From: Myxococcus stipitatus
GTDB lineage: Bacteria; Myxococcota; Myxococcia; Myxococcales; Myxococcaceae
Direction of reading: 5' to 3'
Length of the DNA stretch: 64,000 nt
Assembly (NCBI RefSeq): GCF_038561935.1
Contig: NZ_CP102770.1
Span: forward strand, 5,394,001-5,458,000
The notes below the pieces were generated by a model that saw nothing but the letters and a program-made list of their open reading frames with translations, was not told the DNA's origin and searched no databases. Position 1 is the first letter of the stretch. Each line of letters starts with the position of its first letter. Shown one piece after another: positions 43,785 to 56,687 of this stretch. The position numbers and the translations under genes are program-made.

Positions 43785-45458
43785 CTACGAATCCAGGTCG
43801 CGATGTTGCCACTCCCGGATGGCGCGAATGACGATGTCCTTGAGGCTCTGGCCGATGCGGGGATAGGCGTCATCGTCCAGGTTCGCCAGGGAGACACGGG
43901 CGGACCACTCGGGGCCCTCGAAGCCGCTGCCGTTGAGGAGCACCACGCCGTGTCGCCGCGCCAGCGACAGCACGATGTCGAGCGGGTCATGCCGGGCGCG
44001 TTCATACTCGACGAAGTCCGGGCCGATGTGCTTCCGCGCCCACGCCTCCAGGTCCAGTGTCTGGTAGTACGCGGTTCGCAGCGCGTCCTCGGGCAGGTCG
44101 ATGCCCATGCCCTCGTAGAGCGAGGCCAGCCGCTCGCGGCAGATGCGCCGGCAGCGCTTCTTGTAGGCGTCGTCCTTGTCCAGGAGCGAGAACATCGAGA
44201 AGAGCGTCATCTGGAGCTGCTGGGGCAGCGACAGGCCCGCGGTGTGGTTGAGCGCGACGGCGCGGCTGTCCGCCACCATCCGGTCGATGAACTTCAGCTG
44301 CTCCGGCTTCAGCGAGATGGAGCCATAGCGCTCGTTGAGCAGCTCTCGCTGCGCCTCCGGCAGCCGCGCCAGCATCGTGTCCAGGACGTTGTCCTCGTGC
44401 AGCGCGACCACGCCCAGCCGCCAGCCGGTGCAGCCGAAGTGCTTCGAGTAGGAGTAGACCAGGAGCGTGTTGTGGGGCAGCTCCGCCGCCAGCGAGCGGA
44501 AGCCCTCCACGAAGGTGCCGTACACGTCGTCGGTGAGCAGCAACAGGTCCGGCCGCTTCTTCTGGACGATGCTCACCAGCAGGTCCAGCGACTCGCGCCG
44601 CATCGCCGTTGCGCCCGGGTTGCCGGGGTGCACGACGAAGAACGCCTTGATGCGCGGGTCCTCCAGCTTGCGCAGCTCCGACTCCGGATACTGCCAGGTG
44701 TGCCGGCCCTCCGCGGTCATCTCGCTCTGGCGGATGTCCACCGTGCGCAGGTCGAACTCCTCCAGCCGGGGAATCTCCAGGTACGGGGTGAAGATGGGCG
44801 TCCCCAGGGCGATGGTGTCGCCCTTCTTGAGCAGGCCGTTCACCATCAGCGACCGGAAGATGTACGTCATCGCCGCGGTGCCGCCCTCGACGGCGAACAG
44901 GTCGAACCGGCCCGGAGGCGGACGGCCGTCACACATCTCGCGAGCCAGGTAGGTCTGCACGATGCGCTCGGCGTGGACGAGCATCCGGTCCGGCACCGGG
45001 TAGTTGTCGCCGATGGCCGCGTCGGTGAGCTCCCAGACGAAGGCGTCCGCGTCGAAGCCCAGCACGCGGACGCCGTACTCCACCGAGTCGCGCAGCAGTC
45101 GGACGGCGGGGCTGTCGTCACACGTCCGCAGGAAGTCGCGCAGCCGCTGGGCGATGTCCGGCGAGCGAGGCATGCCCGCAAGCCCCACCTCCGGCTCGTT
45201 CCACGTGCGGCGGCACTCGCGCAGCGCGAACTGGCCCAGCAGGAAGAACGCCTCGCGCGGCGTGGTGGCAATCCAGTTGGGGTTGCCGCGTCCCGCGTTG
45301 AGCATCACCGCCGCGCGTGTCTTCGCGGACTCATCCGCCAGCTCGATGAGCGTGTCCTTCAGCTCGAACGGGCTGAGCTTGTGGAGCTCGCGCGTGGAGG
45401 CGACGTCCTCTTCGCTCCGCGTGCCCGTGTCCGCCTCGGTCGTCGTCTCCGTGCTCAT
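43785..45458 (-). CDS. aspD: aspartate 4-decarboxylase (bifunctional aspartate aminotransferase)
   Basis: 557 residues, the length expected of AspD. It is a fold-type I PLP enzyme that converts L-aspartate to L-alanine and CO2. The PLP lysine is K339 in VYSYSKHFGCTGWRLG. NAGRGNPNWIATTPREAFF at about 53-71, and FFVVHPGNPGATAM, are diagnostic of this large aminotransferase subgroup. GGAGGAG precedes the ATG. It is directly followed by periplasmic asparaginase, and an AspT-type antiporter is encoded 13 kb away. Together these could form a decarboxylation cycle. Confidence 0.92.
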   Translation of the reverse strand: MSTETTTEADTGTRSEEDVASTRELHKLSPFELKDTLIELADESAKTRAAVMLNAGRGNPNWIATTPREAFFLLGQFALRECRRTWNEPEVGLAGMPRSPDIAQRLRDFLRTCDDSPAVRLLRDSVEYGVRVLGFDADAFVWELTDAAIGDNYPVPDRMLVHAERIVQTYLAREMCDGRPPPGRFDLFAVEGGTAAMTYIFRSLMVNGLLKKGDTIALGTPIFTPYLEIPRLEEFDLRTVDIRQSEMTAEGRHTWQYPESELRKLEDPRIKAFFVVHPGNPGATAMRRESLDLLVSIVQKKRPDLLLLTDDVYGTFVEGFRSLAAELPHNTLLVYSYSKHFGCTGWRLGVVALHEDNVLDTMLARLPEAQRELLNERYGSISLKPEQLKFIDRMVADSRAVALNHTAGLSLPQQLQMTLFSMFSLLDKDDAYKKRCRRICRERLASLYEGMGIDLPEDALRTAYYQTLDLEAWARKHIGPDFVEYERARHDPLDIVLSLARRHGVVLLNGSGFEGPEWSARVSLANLDDDAYPRIGQSLKDIVIRAIREWQHRDLDS

Positions 45459-45714
45459 GTCGGTCGCGCTCCTCCGGCCTTCTGGAAGCAGTCGGCTCGG
45501 GTTCCCGCCTTGTTGGCGAACAGACGTTGTTCACGCGTGGACGGGCCGCCAACACACGCGGAGGCCCCGGGCCGGGCGCTCGCAAGTCCGGGTGCCCGCA
45601 TGTCGCCCGCCCCACCCGGGAGGCCCGGTTGTCGCCTCGTCCCAGGCCCCCCAGCTTGCCGCCGAGGGCGGAGCCATCCTGGCGTCCCCCGGGGCGAGAC
45701 GAGCGAGGCGTCGG

Positions 45715-46716
45715 ATGAGCACGGATGTCGTCGAAGCAGACGTGGCGCGGAACACCGGGCCTCGACGTGACGAAGGTCCGCCCCGCCCGGGCATGGAGTG
45801 GATTCCGGGCGGCACGTACTGGATGGGCTCGGACACGCACTATCCCGAGGAGCGCCCCGCGCATCAGGTGACGGTGACGGGCTTCTGGATGGACCGCTGC
45901 ACCGTCACCAACGCGGACTTCGCGCGCTTCGTCCAGGCCACCGGCTACGTCACCGTCGCGGAGCGGCCGCTCGACGCGAAGGACTTCCCAGGAGCAAAGC
46001 CCGAGCTGCTCGTCCCGGGCTCCCTGGTGTTCCACAAGACGCCGGAGCGCGTCGACCTCAAGGACCTGTCCCAGTGGTGGGCCTATACGCCGGGCGCCTG
46101 CTGGCACCGTCCCCAAGGCCACGGCAGCACCTGGAAGGGGCAGGAGGACCATCCCGTCGTCCACGTCGCCTTCGAGGACGCGCGGGCCTACGCCACCTGG
46201 GCCGGCAAGGACCTCCCCTCCGAGGCCGAGTGGGAGCGCGCCGCTCGCGCGGGCCTGGACCGCAAGGTCTACGTCTGGGGCGATGAGTTCTCTCCGGGAA
46301 ATCAGCAGATGGCGAACATCTGGCAAGGTGAGTTCCCCTGGCAGAACTTGATGACGGATGGTTACGAGGGAACCTCGCCAGTCGGCACTTACCCACCCAA
46401 CGGGTATGGCCTGTTCGACATGGCGGGCAACGTCTGGGAGTGGACCACGGACTGGTTCCAGGAGCGGCACCAGGGCAACGGCGGGAAGGCCTGCTGCATC
46501 CCCGTCAATCCTCGCGGGCCCCCGTCATCCCAGAAGAGCTTCGACCCGTGCACGCCGCAGGTGCTGATTCCCCGTCGTGTCGTGAAGGGAGGCAGCCACC
46601 TCTGCGCCTCCAACTACTGCCTGCGCTACCGCCCCGCGGCACGTTCTCCGCAAGCGGAGGACAGCGGAACCACGCACATCGGGTTCCGGTGCATCGTCCG
46701 CGTTTCGGAGCCGTGA
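45715..46716 (+). CDS. formylglycine-generating enzyme-family (SUMF1) protein
   Basis: 333 residues. The fold begins MEWIPGGTYWMGSDTHYPEE and ends GTTHIGFRCIV. Both catalytic cysteines of genuine FGE are present: C297 and C302 in GGSHLCASNYCLRYRP, five apart as in the human and Streptomyces enzymes, and R(Y)RP follows. Such enzymes oxidise a sulfatase cysteine (CxPxR) to formylglycine using copper and oxygen. No sulfatase is encoded in the window, so the client protein is elsewhere. Divergent from aspD. Confidence 0.88.
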   Translation: MSTDVVEADVARNTGPRRDEGPPRPGMEWIPGGTYWMGSDTHYPEERPAHQVTVTGFWMDRCTVTNADFARFVQATGYVTVAERPLDAKDFPGAKPELLVPGSLVFHKTPERVDLKDLSQWWAYTPGACWHRPQGHGSTWKGQEDHPVVHVAFEDARAYATWAGKDLPSEAEWERAARAGLDRKVYVWGDEFSPGNQQMANIWQGEFPWQNLMTDGYEGTSPVGTYPPNGYGLFDMAGNVWEWTTDWFQERHQGNGGKACCIPVNPRGPPSSQKSFDPCTPQVLIPRRVVKGGSHLCASNYCLRYRPAARSPQAEDSGTTHIGFRCIVRVSEP

Positions 46717-46810
46717 CGCGGCCCCTGTCAACCTCCGTGCCCCCTGGCCGTTAACACGTAATACCTGCTATTTTCCGCTCCCTCTGTTAACCAGTGCTAT
46801 CAGCAGGCCC

Positions 46811-46836
46811 TGTTTCACGCACCATCTCCTGAAACA
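46811..46836. promoter_or_regulatory. inverted repeat before the OCD-family gene
   Basis: TGTTTCA (46811-46817) and TGAAACA (46830-46836) form a perfect 7-bp inverted repeat with a 12-nt spacer, ending 24 nt before the chosen GTG start. Two GTTAAC sites lie just upstream (near 46754 and 46788). An operator or leader hairpin is possible. Confidence 0.35.
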
Positions 46837-46860
46837 TTGACTGGGCCAGGGGCATCACAA

Positions 46861-47961
46861 GTGAAGAGCGACGCGACACGTACGCTGTTGGTGACCCGGT
46901 CCGACTTGCGCCGCATCGTCGAGGAGGTGGGCGCGGACGCGCTCATGGACGAGCTGATCCGCGACCTGACGGACGCGCTGCGCTCGTTCGATGGAGACCT
47001 CACGGAGGTGCGCAAGCGGGACGGCTTCCTGCTGGAGCACCCGCGCCAGACAGGGTGCCTGGAGTGGATGCCGGTGATGCGGCGGGGCGACTCGGTGACG
47101 GTGAAGATGGTGGGCTACAGCCCGCTCAACCCCGAGGAGCGGGGGCTGCCCACCATCATCGCGACCAACAGCCTCTATGACGTGAAGACCGGGCACCTGC
47201 TCGCGCTGATGGACGGGGTGTTCGCCACGGCGCTGCGCACGGGCGCGGCCTCCGCGGTCGCCACGCGTTGCCTGGCCTCGCCCGACAGCCGCGTGCTGGG
47301 GCTGGTGGGCTGTGGCGCGCAGGCGGTGACGCAGCTGCACGCCATCAGCCGTGTCTTCCCGCTCACGGAGGTGTTCGCCTTCGACACGAACGCGGAGGCG
47401 CATCAGTCGCTGTCACGGCGCACGCGGTTCCTGGGGCTGGACGTGAAGCCCGTCTCGCTCGCGGAGGTGGAGGCGCACTCGGACATCCTCTGCACGGCGA
47501 CGTCGGTGGTCGTGGGCGGAGGCCCGGTCATTTCGGGGCAGACGCTCAAGCCGCATGTCCACATCAACGCGGTGGGCTCGGACCTGCCGAGCAAGACGGA
47601 GCTGCCCAAGGCGGTGCTGGATCGCAGCCTCGTGTGCCCGGACTTCCTCGCCCAGGCGATGGTGGAGGGCGAGTGCCAGCAGCTGCGCCCCGACCAGGTG
47701 GGCCCGGACCTCGTCACGCTGGTGAAGAATCCGGACGTGTATGAGCCGTGGCGTCAGCGCATGACGGTGTTCGACTCCACGGGGTACGCGCTGGAGGATC
47801 AGGTCGTCACCGCGCTGCTGCTGCGGCACGCGGAGCGGCTGGGGCTGGGCACCTCCGTGGGGCTGGAGACCGTCGGCGGCGACGCGCTGGACCCCTACTC
47901 CGTGCTGCGCGAGCCGGAGCCGACGCTGGTGCGAGACCTGCGCCGCGCTACCGGGAGCTGA
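46861..47961 (+). CDS. ornithine cyclodeaminase/mu-crystallin-family protein
   Basis: 366 residues from GTG 46861, with AGGGG 10 nt upstream (a TTG at 46837 is less likely). The Rossmann motif LGLVGCGAQAVTQLHAI, the substrate loop VGYSPLNPEERGLPTIIATN and the motif NAVGSDLPSKTEL are typical. Members include ornithine cyclodeaminase (ornithine to proline), ketimine reductases and opine or alanine dehydrogenases. The window does not decide. A proline-type NRPS is encoded nearby, so proline supply is a possible but unproven link. Confidence 0.85.
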   Translation: MKSDATRTLLVTRSDLRRIVEEVGADALMDELIRDLTDALRSFDGDLTEVRKRDGFLLEHPRQTGCLEWMPVMRRGDSVTVKMVGYSPLNPEERGLPTIIATNSLYDVKTGHLLALMDGVFATALRTGAASAVATRCLASPDSRVLGLVGCGAQAVTQLHAISRVFPLTEVFAFDTNAEAHQSLSRRTRFLGLDVKPVSLAEVEAHSDILCTATSVVVGGGPVISGQTLKPHVHINAVGSDLPSKTELPKAVLDRSLVCPDFLAQAMVEGECQQLRPDQVGPDLVTLVKNPDVYEPWRQRMTVFDSTGYALEDQVVTALLLRHAERLGLGTSVGLETVGGDALDPYSVLREPEPTLVRDLRRATGS

Positions 47962-48102
47962 GGGCAAGAAGAGACCATCCAGGACGTTCGCCGGGGTGAA
48001 GAGGTGCTCCGCACCTCAGGGACTCGGACGCGAAGTCCACGGAGTGGAGCCCCTCGCCGTATGCAAGGGCCGTCTCGCGGATGTGCTCACAGCGCCGCGC
48101 GC

Positions 48103-48864
48103 CTAGCGGAGCGGAGAAACGAGCGTCCCCTCCTCCGCGGAGGTGTACAGCGCCTCCACATCGAGCACCTCGTCCAGCGGAATGAGCACATCCTCGTCCT
48201 CTTCCTCCAGGTCGATGTCGTGGAATACCGCTGCTGGGAGCAATGCCCTCAACTTCAAGACTTGTGACGGCGTGACTTCTTCCTCCACCACGAGTCCGTC
48301 GGAGGACCTCACGTCGAGAGAGCGCCCGAGCTGAAGGAGCGTCAACGGCGCGCGCAGCCCCTCCCGCGCCAGGAGGGGCTCCGGGTCATTGTTCGCGAAG
48401 ACAAGCTGGGCCGCATCGATCACACCGCCCACCCGAAGCACGCCCTGGACATTGGCGAGCCGGCAGCGGAGCGACCCGGTGATGACCGCCGCGCTGCCAA
48501 CATCTCCGTCACCAAACTCACCCCCTACGTCCACGTCTCCCGCCACGACAAGGATGCCGCGGTTCAACACGTCATTCGCCACCTGGAGTGCACCCGGGAA
48601 CAAGCGCACTTCGCCCTCCGCCACATCGAGCATGTCGACGCACGTCGCTGAGGCAGGCGCACGGAGCGTCCTCGCCCACAGCCAGGCCAGCGCCTCCAGC
48701 AACGAGCCCTCGGTTCGGTTCGCGCGAGAGAAGAGCGCCTCCAAGGAAGCCCCTTCTGATTCAGCGAGAAGGTCTTGGAGGTGCGGCGCCATGTCCGTGA
48801 GGAACATCGGCATGGCGTTGATCTCGCGGCGCAAGGCCGATTGCAGTTCATTCAGAGTCGACAT
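48103..48864 (-). CDS. hypothetical protein with beta-solenoid-like segment
   Basis: 253 residues from ATG 48864. The N-terminal 100 residues are helical. From about 110 to 180 the sequence runs GILVVAGDVDVGGEFGDGDV, SAAVITGSLRCRLANVQGVL, RVGGVIDAAQLVFANNDPEP, a periodic hydrophobic/Gly pattern like polymer-forming or bactofilin-type beta helices. The C-terminus is acidic (DIDLEEEDEDVLIPLDEVLD). No signal peptide. Not recognised as a named family. It lies between the OCD gene and the biosynthetic operon and has its own orientation unit. Confidence 0.6.
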   Translation of the reverse strand: MSTLNELQSALRREINAMPMFLTDMAPHLQDLLAESEGASLEALFSRANRTEGSLLEALAWLWARTLRAPASATCVDMLDVAEGEVRLFPGALQVANDVLNRGILVVAGDVDVGGEFGDGDVGSAAVITGSLRCRLANVQGVLRVGGVIDAAQLVFANNDPEPLLAREGLRAPLTLLQLGRSLDVRSSDGLVVEEEVTPSQVLKLRALLPAAVFHDIDLEEEDEDVLIPLDEVLDVEALYTSAEEGTLVSPLR

Positions 48865-49044
48865 GGTGAAAGGCAAACTACCACAGCCGATCCGCATGGG
48901 GCCGCATGCGCGCATACGAGCCCGCGAGGCGGAGTGGGAGTAGCCCAGCTCCGTGGACACCCGAGGTGAGCTGGAACGAGCACGGGATGTCCGCGTCGGC
49001 GCCGGCAAGGGTGTGCCCCCCCTGGGCTCGAAGCCCCGAAGGCA

Positions 49045-50025
49045 TCACAGCTCCAGGATGATCTTCCCGAAGCTCGCGTTCGACTCCATGTGCCGATGCG
49101 CGTCCCGCACGCGCTCCAGCGGAAACGTGGAGTCGATGACGGGGCGCACCCTGCCGGCGACCAGCTCCGGAAGCCACCGCTCCCGGAAGCGCCGCGTGAC
49201 CGCCACCTTGTCCTCCAGGGACAGCGGGCGCAGCGCCATGCCCTTGATTTGAAGCCGGCGCAGCACGACCTGCTTCAGGTCCGCATCACCGCGCAGCCCG
49301 TCCAGCAGCCCCACCAGCAACAAGCTCCCACCGAAGCACAGCGCGCGCAGGTTGCGCTCCAGCGCCGCGCCGCCCACGAAGTCCTCGATGACATCCACGC
49401 CCCGCCCCCGCGTCCAGTCGAGCACGGCCGCCGCGAAGTCCGCCTGCGTGCGCACCACGCCCGCCTCCGCGCCCAGCGCCAGGCAGCGCCGGTGCTTCTC
49501 CTCGTTCCCCACCGTGAAGAAGACCCGCGCCCCCACCGCGCGCGCCACCTGGATGCACGCGGTGCCGATACCACTGCCGCCCGCGTGAACGAGCACGGAC
49601 TGCCCCTCGCGCAGTCCACCCAACTCCAGCAGCGACTCATGCGCCGTGCAGTACGCCTCCGGCGTCGCCGCGGCCTCCACGAAGGACCAGCCCTCCGGAA
49701 TGGGGACCGCCATCCCCTCCTCCATCAGGCACGCCTCCGCGTAGCCCCCACCGTTCACCAATCCGAACACACGCTGCCCAGGCACCCACTCCCGGACGGC
49801 CTCCCCCACCGCCTCCACGACCCCCGCGACCTCCACGCCCAGCAAGGGACTGGCGGCGTCGGGCGGCAGCGGATAGCCCCCCGCGCGCTGGAGGGTGTCC
49901 GTCCGGTTGAGGGCGGAGGCGTGCACCCGGATTCTCAGCTGCCGAGGACCCGGGCTGGGACGCGGAAGGAACTCCAGGTCCATCGCCTCCGGCCCCCCCG
50001 GGGTCCGCACCACCACCGCCCTCAT
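49045..50025 (-). CDS. zinc-independent quinone oxidoreductase (MDR family)
   Basis: 326 residues from ATG 50025 (50043 also possible). GroES-like N-domain with HASALNRTDTLQRAGGYPLP, which has no zinc ligands and is typical of quinone oxidoreductases of the PIG3/QOR group. The nucleotide-binding motif is VLVHAGGSGIGTACIQVA. It probably reduces an enone or quinone using NADPH. It is the last gene of the NRPS operon, 4 nt after the MaoC gene, so it may reduce a pathway intermediate made unsaturated by the MaoC protein. Confidence 0.88.
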   Translation of the reverse strand: MRAVVVRTPGGPEAMDLEFLPRPSPGPRQLRIRVHASALNRTDTLQRAGGYPLPPDAASPLLGVEVAGVVEAVGEAVREWVPGQRVFGLVNGGGYAEACLMEEGMAVPIPEGWSFVEAAATPEAYCTAHESLLELGGLREGQSVLVHAGGSGIGTACIQVARAVGARVFFTVGNEEKHRRCLALGAEAGVVRTQADFAAAVLDWTRGRGVDVIEDFVGGAALERNLRALCFGGSLLLVGLLDGLRGDADLKQVVLRRLQIKGMALRPLSLEDKVAVTRRFRERWLPELVAGRVRPVIDSTFPLERVRDAHRHMESNASFGKIILEL

Positions 50026-50029
50026 CACT

Positions 50030-50557
50030 TCAGTAGTTCGCATCCACGTCCACGCCATGGCGCCGCAAGGGCACGAGGAAGGAGCGCTCGAAGGTCATCA
50101 CGACGGTGCCGTCCGCCTTGAGGCCCTTCGTCTCCACGGTGACCACTCCCTGTTTCGAGCGGGAGCGAGACCGCCGCTTGGCCAGTATCCGGCTCTCCGC
50201 GTAGAGGGTGTCCCCCACGAAGACCGGGGCCGTCAACCGGATGCGATCCCACCCCAGGTTCGCGACCCCCTTGGCACTGGTGCTGTTCAGACTCATCCCC
50301 CCGACGATGGCCAGCGTCACCAGGCTGGAGACCAGCGGCCGCTTCCACTCCGTCTTGCTCGCGTAGACGGCGTCGATGTGGAGGGGGTGCGTGTTCAGGC
50401 TCAGCAACGACTGCCACATGTTGTCCACGTCGGTGATGGTGCGACCGGGGCGATGCTCGAAGACGTCCCCCACCTCGAAGTCCTCGAAGAACAGCCCATG
50501 GGTCTCGCGGTAGCGCTGCTTGCCGACCTTCTTGTGTGCGGCCACCAGCTTCTTCAT
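50030..50557 (-). CDS. MaoC-family (hot-dog) dehydratase/hydratase
   Basis: 175 residues. The ATG overlaps the CitE-like gene's stop (ATGA). The hot-dog fold reads LFFEDFEVGDVFEHRPGRTI, TDVDNMWQSLLSLNTHPLH (catalytic Asp and His of the hydratase-2 type) and IDAVYASKTEWKRPLVSS. Members hydrate or dehydrate CoA thioesters: mesaconyl-CoA hydratase and enoyl-CoA hydratase 2 are examples. Beside a CitE-like lyase, a role on a malyl- or mesaconyl-type CoA ester is suggested. Confidence 0.87.
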   Translation of the reverse strand: MKKLVAAHKKVGKQRYRETHGLFFEDFEVGDVFEHRPGRTITDVDNMWQSLLSLNTHPLHIDAVYASKTEWKRPLVSSLVTLAIVGGMSLNSTSAKGVANLGWDRIRLTAPVFVGDTLYAESRILAKRRSRSRSKQGVVTVETKGLKADGTVVMTFERSFLVPLRRHGVDVDANY

Positions 50558-51471
50558 GAGTCTCCACTCCTGGAGCCCGCCCGGAGCTGGACGGGAGCCA
50601 GGGCCTCGTCGATGGGAATGCTCGCCAACACGCGCCTGGCCACGGTCACCAGCGGAGGGCCGACCATGTTCCCTCCCACGACATGGATGCCACCTTTTCC
50701 GTCCCCCGCCTGCGCGAGGACGCGGCGCGCATGGGCCACCATCTGCGCGGTGGGCCTCAGCGCCGAGTGGACGATGCCCACCTGCTTCGGGTGGATGACG
50801 ATCTTGCCGGTGAAGCCCAGCGCGCAGACCCGCCGCGTCTCGTCCTCCAGCTCTCCCAGGTCCGCCAGGTCGAAGAACGGTGAGTCGATGGCGCTCACCC
50901 CCGCGATGGCCGCCGCCATGGCGATGCGCGAGCGCGCATACAGCAGCGGCTCCCACGCCAGCGGCACCCCCAGCTGCGCGGACAGGTCCGCGGCGCCGAA
51001 GACGAGGCCCCTCAATCGCGGGGTGGACATGGCGATGGCATCCACGGCCTCCACGCCGCGCGCCGTCTCGATGATGGCGAGCAGCGCCATCTCCGGGAAG
51101 CGGTCTCCCAAGAGCGCGTCCAGTTGCTGGAGCTCCGAGGGCGACTCCGCCTTGGGCAACAACAGGGCATCCAGCCGCGCGTCGGAGTCCAGCAGCGCGA
51201 GCACATCGCGCAGGCCCGCCTCCGTCCTCAGGCTGTTGATGCGCAGGCACATGGGGCCGCGCGGATGGTCCGAGGAGAGATACTCGAGGGCCAGCCGTCG
51301 AGCCGCGGACTTGAGGGACTCCGGGACGCCGTCCTCCAGGTCCAACAACCCGATGTCCGCTCCGACCTCCATCGCCTTCTCGAATCTCAAGGGGTCGATG
51401 GCGGGGGTCACCAGGAAGGACCTGCACTGCAATGGCATGGTCATGGTGCGCTTGAATCCTTCCTGGCTCAT
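50554..51471 (-). CDS. HpcH/HpaI-type CoA ester lyase (CitE-like)
   Basis: 305 residues from ATG 51471, overlapping the AONS stop (ATGA). The start RSFLVTPAIDPLRFEKAMEV, the metal site GLLDLEDGVPESLK, LLPKAESPSEL, LLAIIETARGVEAVDAIA and GAADLSAQLG are characteristic of the CitE/malyl-CoA lyase family. It cleaves or forms a beta-hydroxyacyl-CoA bond with magnesium. Paired with a MaoC protein, it recalls the methylmalyl-CoA lyase/mesaconyl-CoA hydratase couple, but the substrate is unknown. Confidence 0.87.
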   Translation of the reverse strand: MSQEGFKRTMTMPLQCRSFLVTPAIDPLRFEKAMEVGADIGLLDLEDGVPESLKSAARRLALEYLSSDHPRGPMCLRINSLRTEAGLRDVLALLDSDARLDALLLPKAESPSELQQLDALLGDRFPEMALLAIIETARGVEAVDAIAMSTPRLRGLVFGAADLSAQLGVPLAWEPLLYARSRIAMAAAIAGVSAIDSPFFDLADLGELEDETRRVCALGFTGKIVIHPKQVGIVHSALRPTAQMVAHARRVLAQAGDGKGGIHVVGGNMVGPPLVTVARRVLASIPIDEALAPVQLRAGSRSGDS

Positions 51472-52682
51472 GTGCCGGGTGAAGCCAGCTCCAGGACCGC
51501 GTCGCACAGTCGCTGGAGGTCCTCGGGAGCGATGTTGGAGCGCAGCATGATGCGCAGTCCCGCGCGCCCCTTCGGGACGATGGGGAAGAACACCGCCGAC
51601 GCGTAGAAGCCTCGTTCCATCAGCCGCCGCGAGCGCTCCACGGCCAGCTCCTCCGGCCCCACGTCGATGATCTTGATGGGGAAGTCCTCGCCCGCCGTCC
51701 GCGTGGGGACCCGCTCATCGAAGTAGCGGACGTTGTCGCGCAGGGCCTTCTGCCGCGCGGTCAGCTCCGGCGTGCCGTGCAGTCGCGCGGAGGCGACGCT
51801 CGCGCCGATGGCCGGGATGGCCAGGCTCTGGGACCAGCCCAGCGGCCCCGCGAAGCGCCCCACCAGATCCGAGTGCTTCTCCGGCCCCAGCATGACGGCG
51901 CCGCCCGCGGTGCCGAAGCCCTTGCCCAGCGAGCCCACGATGATGGTGCGCGAGTTGACCTCGCCCCCCATCGTCGCCCGCACGAAGCCCTCGCCCGTCT
52001 GGCCATAGATGGAGAGCGAGTGTGAGTCGTCGAAGTAGAGGAACAGCCCGTACCTGTCCTGGAGGGCGAACAGGTCCTTCACGATGGCCACGCCGCCCAT
52101 CGAGTAGAAGCCGTCCGCGACGTAGGCCACGCGCGCGTGCTTGCGGCAGAGGTCCTCCAGGAAGTCCAGGTCGTTGTGCGGAGCGGTGATGACATGCGTC
52201 TCGTCCGCGCAGATGGGCTTGATGAGGTTCATCGAGAAGTGCGCCGACTTGTCGAAGACCAGGATGGGTTTCTGGGAGTCCGGCAGCAGGTGGCCCGAGG
52301 CGATGAGGGGGAGCAGTCCCGCGCTGGCGGAGCTGGCGGAGTTCGTGACGAGCGTCTTCGCGCGCCAGAGGTGCGTCAGCTCCTCCTCGAGCGCATCCAG
52401 GTCCGCCAGCCGTATGCGCAATCGGGAGATGGACATGCACATCGTCCGCTCGCGCTGGAGGATCTCGATGGCGCCCTGGAGGACGTCGGGATGCGAGTCC
52501 AGCCCCAGGTACGAGCAGGAACAGGTGTTGATGAACTCGCGTCCGTCCGGGAGCGCGAGGGTGCCTCGCCCGGTGTTGTGCACGGACAGGTCCAGCAGTC
52601 CCGCCTCCTTCGCCGCGGTGAAGGAAGGGTTGCCGTGCCCAATCATCGACTCGGTGTTGCGATAGCGATTCTTGAGTTCCAT
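51468..52682 (-). CDS. alpha-oxoamine synthase (AONS/KAS-type PLP enzyme)
   Basis: 404 residues. Fold-type I PLP enzyme of the BioF/Kbl/HemA class, which makes an alpha-amino ketone from an amino acid and an acyl thioester with loss of CO2. The PLP lysine is K254 (GSLGKGFGTAGG). DDSHSLSIYGQTGEGF and SASSASAGLLPLIASG are also typical. In secondary metabolism such enzymes take acyl groups from carrier proteins. Its gene starts 6 nt after the NRPS stop, so an NRPS-bound or CoA-bound acyl group is the likely partner. Confidence 0.9.
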   Translation of the reverse strand: MELKNRYRNTESMIGHGNPSFTAAKEAGLLDLSVHNTGRGTLALPDGREFINTCSCSYLGLDSHPDVLQGAIEILQRERTMCMSISRLRIRLADLDALEEELTHLWRAKTLVTNSASSASAGLLPLIASGHLLPDSQKPILVFDKSAHFSMNLIKPICADETHVITAPHNDLDFLEDLCRKHARVAYVADGFYSMGGVAIVKDLFALQDRYGLFLYFDDSHSLSIYGQTGEGFVRATMGGEVNSRTIIVGSLGKGFGTAGGAVMLGPEKHSDLVGRFAGPLGWSQSLAIPAIGASVASARLHGTPELTARQKALRDNVRYFDERVPTRTAGEDFPIKIIDVGPEELAVERSRRLMERGFYASAVFFPIVPKGRAGLRIMLRSNIAPEDLQRLCDAVLELASPGT

Positions 52683-52688
52683 GGCGGC

Positions 52689-56345
<3,657 letters not shown>

Positions 56346-56687
56346 GGGGGAGTAGCCCTGGATAATGGGAATCCGGGTAAAACATTTCTTAACGACAAAA
56401 CATGTGTAATTGCACGCACCCTCCCCACCAAGGATGAGCGGTTCACACTTGTCGCGTGGTGTCGTGTCGACCCAGGTCCAGCGCTCTCGGGGAACGGCTC
56501 CAGAAAATTGCTCCAGAGCTGGATGTGGCGATCAGGGTGTAGGCACGGACTGTCGTATACTGGTCGATTACCGAGTGACCCGAGCCTGCCCGGGATAGCG
56601 CGCCACCGCCGTGGGCAAGGTCACCACCGCCGACGTCTTGGCGGCGTGGGCGTGGTGCACCTGGGCGTGACGGATGACCTGAAGACC
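56346..56687. other. 342-nt divergent promoter region
   Basis: No gene found. A short AT-rich island (56367-56412) in this GC-rich sequence lies 20-65 nt before the NRPS start and is its likely promoter. Towards the FadL-type gene a -10-like TATACT lies at 56556-56561. The remainder is GC-rich leader. Confidence 0.5.

Noticed and set aside
43614..45770. 718-residue plus-strand frame opposite aspD and ansB
   Set aside because: Antisense shadow. The minus strand has complete enzyme motifs.
46861..47961. OCD-family gene as part of the NRPS cluster
   Set aside because: It has the opposite orientation and is separated by a 253-residue hypothetical gene and gaps. The proline link is only suggestive.
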